DNA of 64,000 nt, taken from NCBI RefSeq assembly GCF_002909485.1, contig NZ_PPXG01000009.1, positions 146,225 through 210,224 on the forward strand, read 5' to 3'. This document shows, in pieces, positions 61,008-64,000 of the stretch. Both the position numbers and the translations under genes were made by a program. The notes beneath the pieces were generated by a model. It was not told the DNA's origin, searched no databases, and worked only from the letters and a program-made list of their open reading frames with translations. The stretch's first letter is position 1; each line of letters starts with the position of its first letter. The stretch comes from Stutzerimonas stutzeri. Its GTDB lineage: Bacteria; Pseudomonadota; Gammaproteobacteria; Pseudomonadales; Pseudomonadaceae.

Positions 61008-62489
61008 ATGACCACGGTCCGCACCCGCATCGCGCCTTCTCCGACCGGCGATCCCCACGTCGGTACCGCCTATATCGCGCTGTTCAACCTGTGCTTCGCC
61101 CGTCAGCATGGCGGTCAGTTCATTCTGCGCATCGAGGATACCGACCAGGTGCGCTCGACTCGTGAATCCGAGCAGCAGATCTATGATGCGCTGCGCTGGC
61201 TGGGCATCGAATGGGATGAGGGCCCCGACGTCGGCGGGCCGCATGGCCCCTACCGGCAGAGCGAGCGCGGCGAAATCTACAAGAAGTATTCGGACGAGCT
61301 GGTCAGCAAGGGCTACGCCTTTCCGTGCTTCTGCAGCAGTGAACGCCTGGATCAGGTGCGTGCCGAGCAGATGGCCAACAAGGAAACACCGCGCTACGAC
61401 GGCCATTGCATGCACCTTGATCCGCTTGAGGCGCAGCGCCGCATCGGTGCTGGCGAATCCCACGTGATTCGCATGAAGGTGCCGAGCGAGGGCGTGTGTC
61501 AGGTGCAGGATATGCTGCGCGGTACCGTCGAGATCGGCTGGGACCGCATGGATATGCAGGTGCTGATGAAGGCCGATGGTCTGCCGACCTACTTTCTCGC
61601 CAACGTGGTCGACGATCACCTGATGGGTATCACTCACGTGCTGCGCGGTGAAGAGTGGCTACCGTCGGCGCCCAAGCTAATCAAGCTCTACGAGTACTTC
61701 GGCTGGGAGCAGCCGCAGCTCTGCTACATGCCGCTGCTGCGCAATCCGGACAAGAGCAAGCTGTCCAAGCGCAAGAACCCAACCTCGGTGACCTTCTACG
61801 AGCGCATGGGCTTTATGCCGCAGGCGATGCTCAACTACCTCGGGCGCATGGGTTGGTCGATGCCCGATGAGCGCGAGAAATTCACGCTGGACGAGATGAT
61901 CGAGCATTTCGACATCAATCGGGTGTCCCTGGGCGGTCCGATCTTCGATCTGGAGAAGCTGTCCTGGCTGAATGGCCAATGGCTGCGCGAGTTGCCGGTC
62001 GAGGAATTCGCTGCGCAAGTGCAGAAATGGGCGTTCAATCCGCAGTACATGATGCAGATCGCGCCGCACGTGCAGCAGCGCGTGGAAACCTTCAGTCAGA
62101 TCGCGCCGTTGGCGGGCTTCTTCTTCTCCGGTCCGCTGCAACTCGATTCTGCTCTGTTCGTCCACAAGAAGCTGGACGCTACTAAGGTGCGTCAGGTAAT
62201 GCAGTTGATCCTGTGGAAGCTGGAAGCATTGCGGCAGTGGGAAAAGGATCGCATCACGGCATGTATCACTCAGGTGGCAGAACACCTGGGATTCAAACTG
62301 CGCGACGTGATGCCGCTGATGTTTGCCGCGATCACTGGGCAAGCCAGCTCGGTTTCAGTACTCGATGCCATGGAGATTCTTGGCCCGGACCTGACGCGTT
62401 TCCGCTTGCGCAACGCGCTCGAACTGCTCGGTGGCGCGTCCAAGAAGGAAGTCAAGGAGTGGGAGAAGATGCTCGCGACGATCGCTTAA
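61008..62489 (+). CDS. gltX: Glutamyl-tRNA synthetase
   Basis: GluRS charges tRNA-Glu. The 493-residue class I enzyme has the HIGH-like [13 protein letters not shown] at 11-23, the KMSKS-like KLSKRKNP near 250 and a C-terminal anticodon-binding region. The ATG at 61008 gives the family start [13 protein letters not shown]; an open frame upstream has no homology. It is followed by the tRNA-Ala/Glu cluster whose tRNA-Glu is its own substrate. Confidence 0.98.
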   Translation: MTTVRTRIAPSPTGDPHVGTAYIALFNLCFARQHGGQFILRIEDTDQVRSTRESEQQIYDALRWLGIEWDEGPDVGGPHGPYRQSERGEIYKKYSDELVSKGYAFPCFCSSERLDQVRAEQMANKETPRYDGHCMHLDPLEAQRRIGAGESHVIRMKVPSEGVCQVQDMLRGTVEIGWDRMDMQVLMKADGLPTYFLANVVDDHLMGITHVLRGEEWLPSAPKLIKLYEYFGWEQPQLCYMPLLRNPDKSKLSKRKNPTSVTFYERMGFMPQAMLNYLGRMGWSMPDEREKFTLDEMIEHFDINRVSLGGPIFDLEKLSWLNGQWLRELPVEEFAAQVQKWAFNPQYMMQIAPHVQQRVETFSQIAPLAGFFFSGPLQLDSALFVHKKLDATKVRQVMQLILWKLEALRQWEKDRITACITQVAEHLGFKLRDVMPLMFAAITGQASSVSVLDAMEILGPDLTRFRLRNALELLGGASKKEVKEWEKMLATIA

Positions 62490-62609
62490 GTGGGCGAACA
62501 GGGGCAATGCTGAGAGGCACGCGTTGCCGCCAGACGCCTTTCTACCGCTCGTCGGCGGTAAGTAGTTGTTCCTAATGCCAAAAAATCTTCGGCCCGTTCG
62601 AAATTGTTG

Positions 62610-62638
62610 TTGACACTGCATGGGGGCGCACCTAATAT
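62610..62638 (+). promoter_or_regulatory. tRNA-Ala/Glu cluster promoter
   Basis: Perfect -35 TTGACA (62610-62615), 17-base spacer, -10 TAATAT (62633-62638), then a GC-rich discriminator GCGCCCCG typical of stringently controlled stable-RNA promoters. GGGGCGCA (62623-62630) and TGCGCCCC (62638-62645) form an inverted repeat around the -10 box. Confidence 0.9.
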
Positions 62639-62656
62639 GCGCCCCGTCCTCGAGAT

Positions 62657-62732
<76 letters not shown>

Positions 62733-62756
62733 ATCTCGAAGAGCAGAATTGCCACC

Positions 62757-62790
62757 AACCTGTATTTGCGTAAATAAAGGAATACAGGTT
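62757..62790 (+). other. Hairpin in tRNA-Ala/tRNA-Glu spacer
   Basis: AACCTGTATT pairs perfectly with AATACAGGTT over a 14-base loop. It may guide cutting of the precursor between the two tRNAs. Confidence 0.6.
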
Positions 62791-62807
62791 GCGCTTGAAG
62801 GGTTTGC

Positions 62808-62883
62808 GTCCCCTTCGTCTAGTGGCCTAGGACACCGCCCTTTCACGGCGGTAACAGGGGTTCGAGTCCCCTAGGGGACGCCA
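62808..62883 (+). tRNA. tRNA-Glu (TTC), copy 1
   Basis: A 76-base tRNA with encoded CCA, anticodon TTC in CGCCCTTTCACGGCG, acceptor GTCCCCT pairing with AGGGGAC. Identical to the copy at 63049. Confidence 0.97.
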
Positions 62884-62889
62884 TTATTT

Positions 62890-62908
62890 CGCAATGTTTA
62901 ACATTGCG
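62890..62908 (+). other. Hairpin between tRNA pairs
   Basis: CGCAATGT pairs with ACATTGCG over a 3-base loop in the spacer between the first tRNA-Glu and the second tRNA-Ala. No T run follows, so it is more likely a processing structure than a terminator. Confidence 0.6.
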
Positions 62909-62928
62909 CGTCGAGAGACGATAAATCT

Positions 62929-63004
<76 letters not shown>

Positions 63005-63048
63005 ATCACGGCCTGTCGATAGGTTTTCGGTAGGTTTGCGAAGGTTTC

Positions 63049-63124
63049 GTCCCCTTCGTCTAGTGGCCTAGGACACCGCCCTTTCACGGCGGTAACAGGG
63101 GTTCGAGTCCCCTAGGGGACGCCA
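63049..63124 (+). tRNA. tRNA-Glu (TTC), copy 2
   Basis: A 76-base tRNA with the same sequence as copy 1, last in the cluster; a terminator follows within 25 bases. Confidence 0.97.
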
Positions 63125-63148
63125 TTTTTATTGCCCGTTTTGGGCTTC

Positions 63149-63180
63149 AAGGGGTCATCTTTCATGAGATGACCCTTTTT
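63149..63180 (+). terminator. tRNA cluster terminator
   Basis: GGGTCATCT pairs with AGATGACCC over a 6-base loop, followed by five T. Confidence 0.93.
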
Positions 63181-63318
63181 GTTTTGTCCGGTCGAAAAGT
63201 GGTCACCTGTTGGTACGTATGCTGAATGCCAGGCTATAGTGCGGCGCAACGGACGTGACTCATCCCGCTCGCTGCGGTTTCATAGGCCACCGCAATCAGC
63301 CATCGAGGCATCTACAGA

Positions 63319-63771
63319 ATGAGCTGCTGGGATCAAGCGCAAACGTTCATCATCGACTTGCAGGTGCAGTCGGATGATATCGACGAACTCGGTCACGCCA
63401 ATAATGCCGTTTACGTGACATGGCTCGAGCAGTGTGCATGGCAGCACTCGCAAAGCCTGGGACTGGATATCGGCGACTACCGTCGCCTGGATCGCGCCAT
63501 GGCCGTACTGCGGCATGAAATAGACTATCTCGCTGCAGCTTACGAAGGTGATCTGTTGCAGCTCGGTACCTGGATTTCGGAATCGGATCAGCGTCTGAAG
63601 ATGAAGCGTAATTTTCAGCTGATCAGGCCAGCAGACGGCGCTACGTTGCTGCGCGCGCAGACCACCTTTGTCTGTATCGAGCTCTCAAGCGGGAAACCCA
63701 AACGCATGCCGCCGGAGTTCATCGACGGCTACGGCAAGGCGCTGGTGCCGCCATTCCCGCTGGAGCTTTAA
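63319..63771 (+). CDS. Acyl-CoA thioesterase, 4HBT/hotdog family
   Basis: This 150-residue hotdog-fold protein resembles YbgC/4-hydroxybenzoyl-CoA thioesterases. The active-site region is VQSDDIDELGHANNAVYVTW, with the aspartate-like position and HANN motif of the family, followed by LEQCAWQHSQSLG. It probably hydrolyses acyl-CoA thioesters; the chain length is unknown. The gene stands alone after the tRNA cluster, 139 bases past its terminator. Confidence 0.87.
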   Translation: MSCWDQAQTFIIDLQVQSDDIDELGHANNAVYVTWLEQCAWQHSQSLGLDIGDYRRLDRAMAVLRHEIDYLAAAYEGDLLQLGTWISESDQRLKMKRNFQLIRPADGATLLRAQTTFVCIELSSGKPKRMPPEFIDGYGKALVPPFPLEL

Positions 63772-63784
63772 AGCGTGAGGTAAA

Positions 63785-63871
63785 TCAGCCGCGTTGCTCG
63801 GGCTTCATCACATCGCTCTCGCGGCGCTTTTTCGCATCTTCGCGCCAATCGTCCTGTACTTCTTTTTTCAT
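63785..63871 (-). pseudogene. Likely C-terminal remnant of a gene cut by the IS element
   Basis: The reverse strand reads MKKEVQDDWREDAKKRRESD and on to a stop at 63785, 28 residues, very charged. The frame stays open upstream only for three more codons, to the edge of the IS3-type element at about 63880, where a stop lies inside the IS end. This looks like the tail of a longer protein broken by insertion. A genuine small protein cannot be excluded, since an ATG is present. Confidence 0.45.
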
Positions 63872-63879
63872 TTTCGGAT

Positions 63880-64000
63880 TGAACTAGCCCCGGTTTCACG
63901 GACACCGGCCTAAGAGACAGCGTGTAGGCGCTCATACTCAAACGGCGTCATGTACGCCAGGTATGAATGCCGTCGCTGCCGGTTGTAAAAAACCTCAATG
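63880..64000 (-). mobile_element. IS3-family insertion sequence, one end
   Basis: The right edge of the window enters an IS3-type element. Its terminal sequence appears to start TGAACTAGCCCCGGTTTCAC, a likely inverted repeat, and the transposase C-terminus lies just inside. The other end lies beyond the window, so length and target duplication cannot be checked. Confidence 0.8.
63910..63999 (-). CDS. IS3-family transposase OrfB, C-terminal fragment
   Basis: The last 29 residues of an rve-type integrase are encoded: IEVFYNRQRRHSYLAYMTPF followed by EYERLHAVS and a stop. The EVFYNRQRRHSYL and TPFEYE motifs are characteristic of IS3-family OrfB ends. The gene starts beyond the right edge of the window, so catalytic residues cannot be judged. 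Confidence 0.88.
   Translation of the reverse strand: MEVFYNRQRRHSYLAYMTPFEYERLHAVS

Overview
The window is chromosomal DNA of a gamma-proteobacterium of the Pseudomonas group, most likely the Stutzerimonas (P. stutzeri) branch. This rests on gene content and on gene order recalled from P. aeruginosa (tgt-yajC-secDF ... suhB-trmJ-cysE-iscR ... ndk-rlmN-pilF-rodZ-ispG-hisS-yfgM-bamB-der; leuA, oprC, xseA, guaBA, tadA; argF-grxD; tyrB-like/uvrB/gltX). The species is inferred, not proven. Most of the window is core genome.

Layout. 1-4.5 kb: the 3' end of tgt, the SecDF-YajC export accessory genes and a glycine-zipper envelope protein, closed by a strong bidirectional terminator. 4.5-12.7 kb: suhB (reverse), then trmJ, cysE and a complete isc operon (iscR-S-U-A-hscB-hscA-fdx-iscX) behind a promoter overlapped by an IscR-type operator. 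12.8-22 kb: ndk and a long same-strand run rlmN-pilF-rodZ-ispG-hisS-yfgM-bamB-der. 22-31 kb: a second serine acetyltransferase, a transaminase/omega-amidase pair, then a reverse-strand series of transport, membrane, nuclease and dehydrogenase genes. 31.5-41 kb: leuA, a copper pair (DUF2946-like protein plus OprC receptor), an MscS-type channel, an isochorismatase-family hydrolase, an M23 peptidase and xseA, with a 7-bp tandem repeat between the last two. 41-45 kb: guaB-guaA. 45-51 kb: the most accessory-looking block, a six-gene reverse operon holding a polar amino-acid ABC importer with two ATPases and an argininosuccinate-lyase-like enzyme, divergent from a LysR regulator. 51-56.5 kb: a Tat-exported multicopper oxidase, tadA, a ferric/polyamine-type ABC ATPase, argF, grxD and a VanZ-like protein. 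56.5-64 kb: three ~150-bp repeats that copy the 3' end of the adjacent tRNA-Asn, an aromatic/aspartate aminotransferase, uvrB, gltX, a duplicated tRNA-Ala/tRNA-Glu pair, a thioesterase, and the edge of an IS3-family element that seems to have cut a gene.

How the parts work together. IscR senses Fe-S status and feeds back on the isc operon, whose neighbour CysE supplies the first step to cysteine, the sulfur donor for IscS. GuaB and GuaA convert IMP to GMP. The transaminase and omega-amidase fit a glutamine-transaminase/omega-amidase couple. The lyase-transporter operon is best read as an uptake-and-cleavage system for an N-substituted aspartate of unknown identity. That last reading is the main hypothesis offered here as possibly undescribed.
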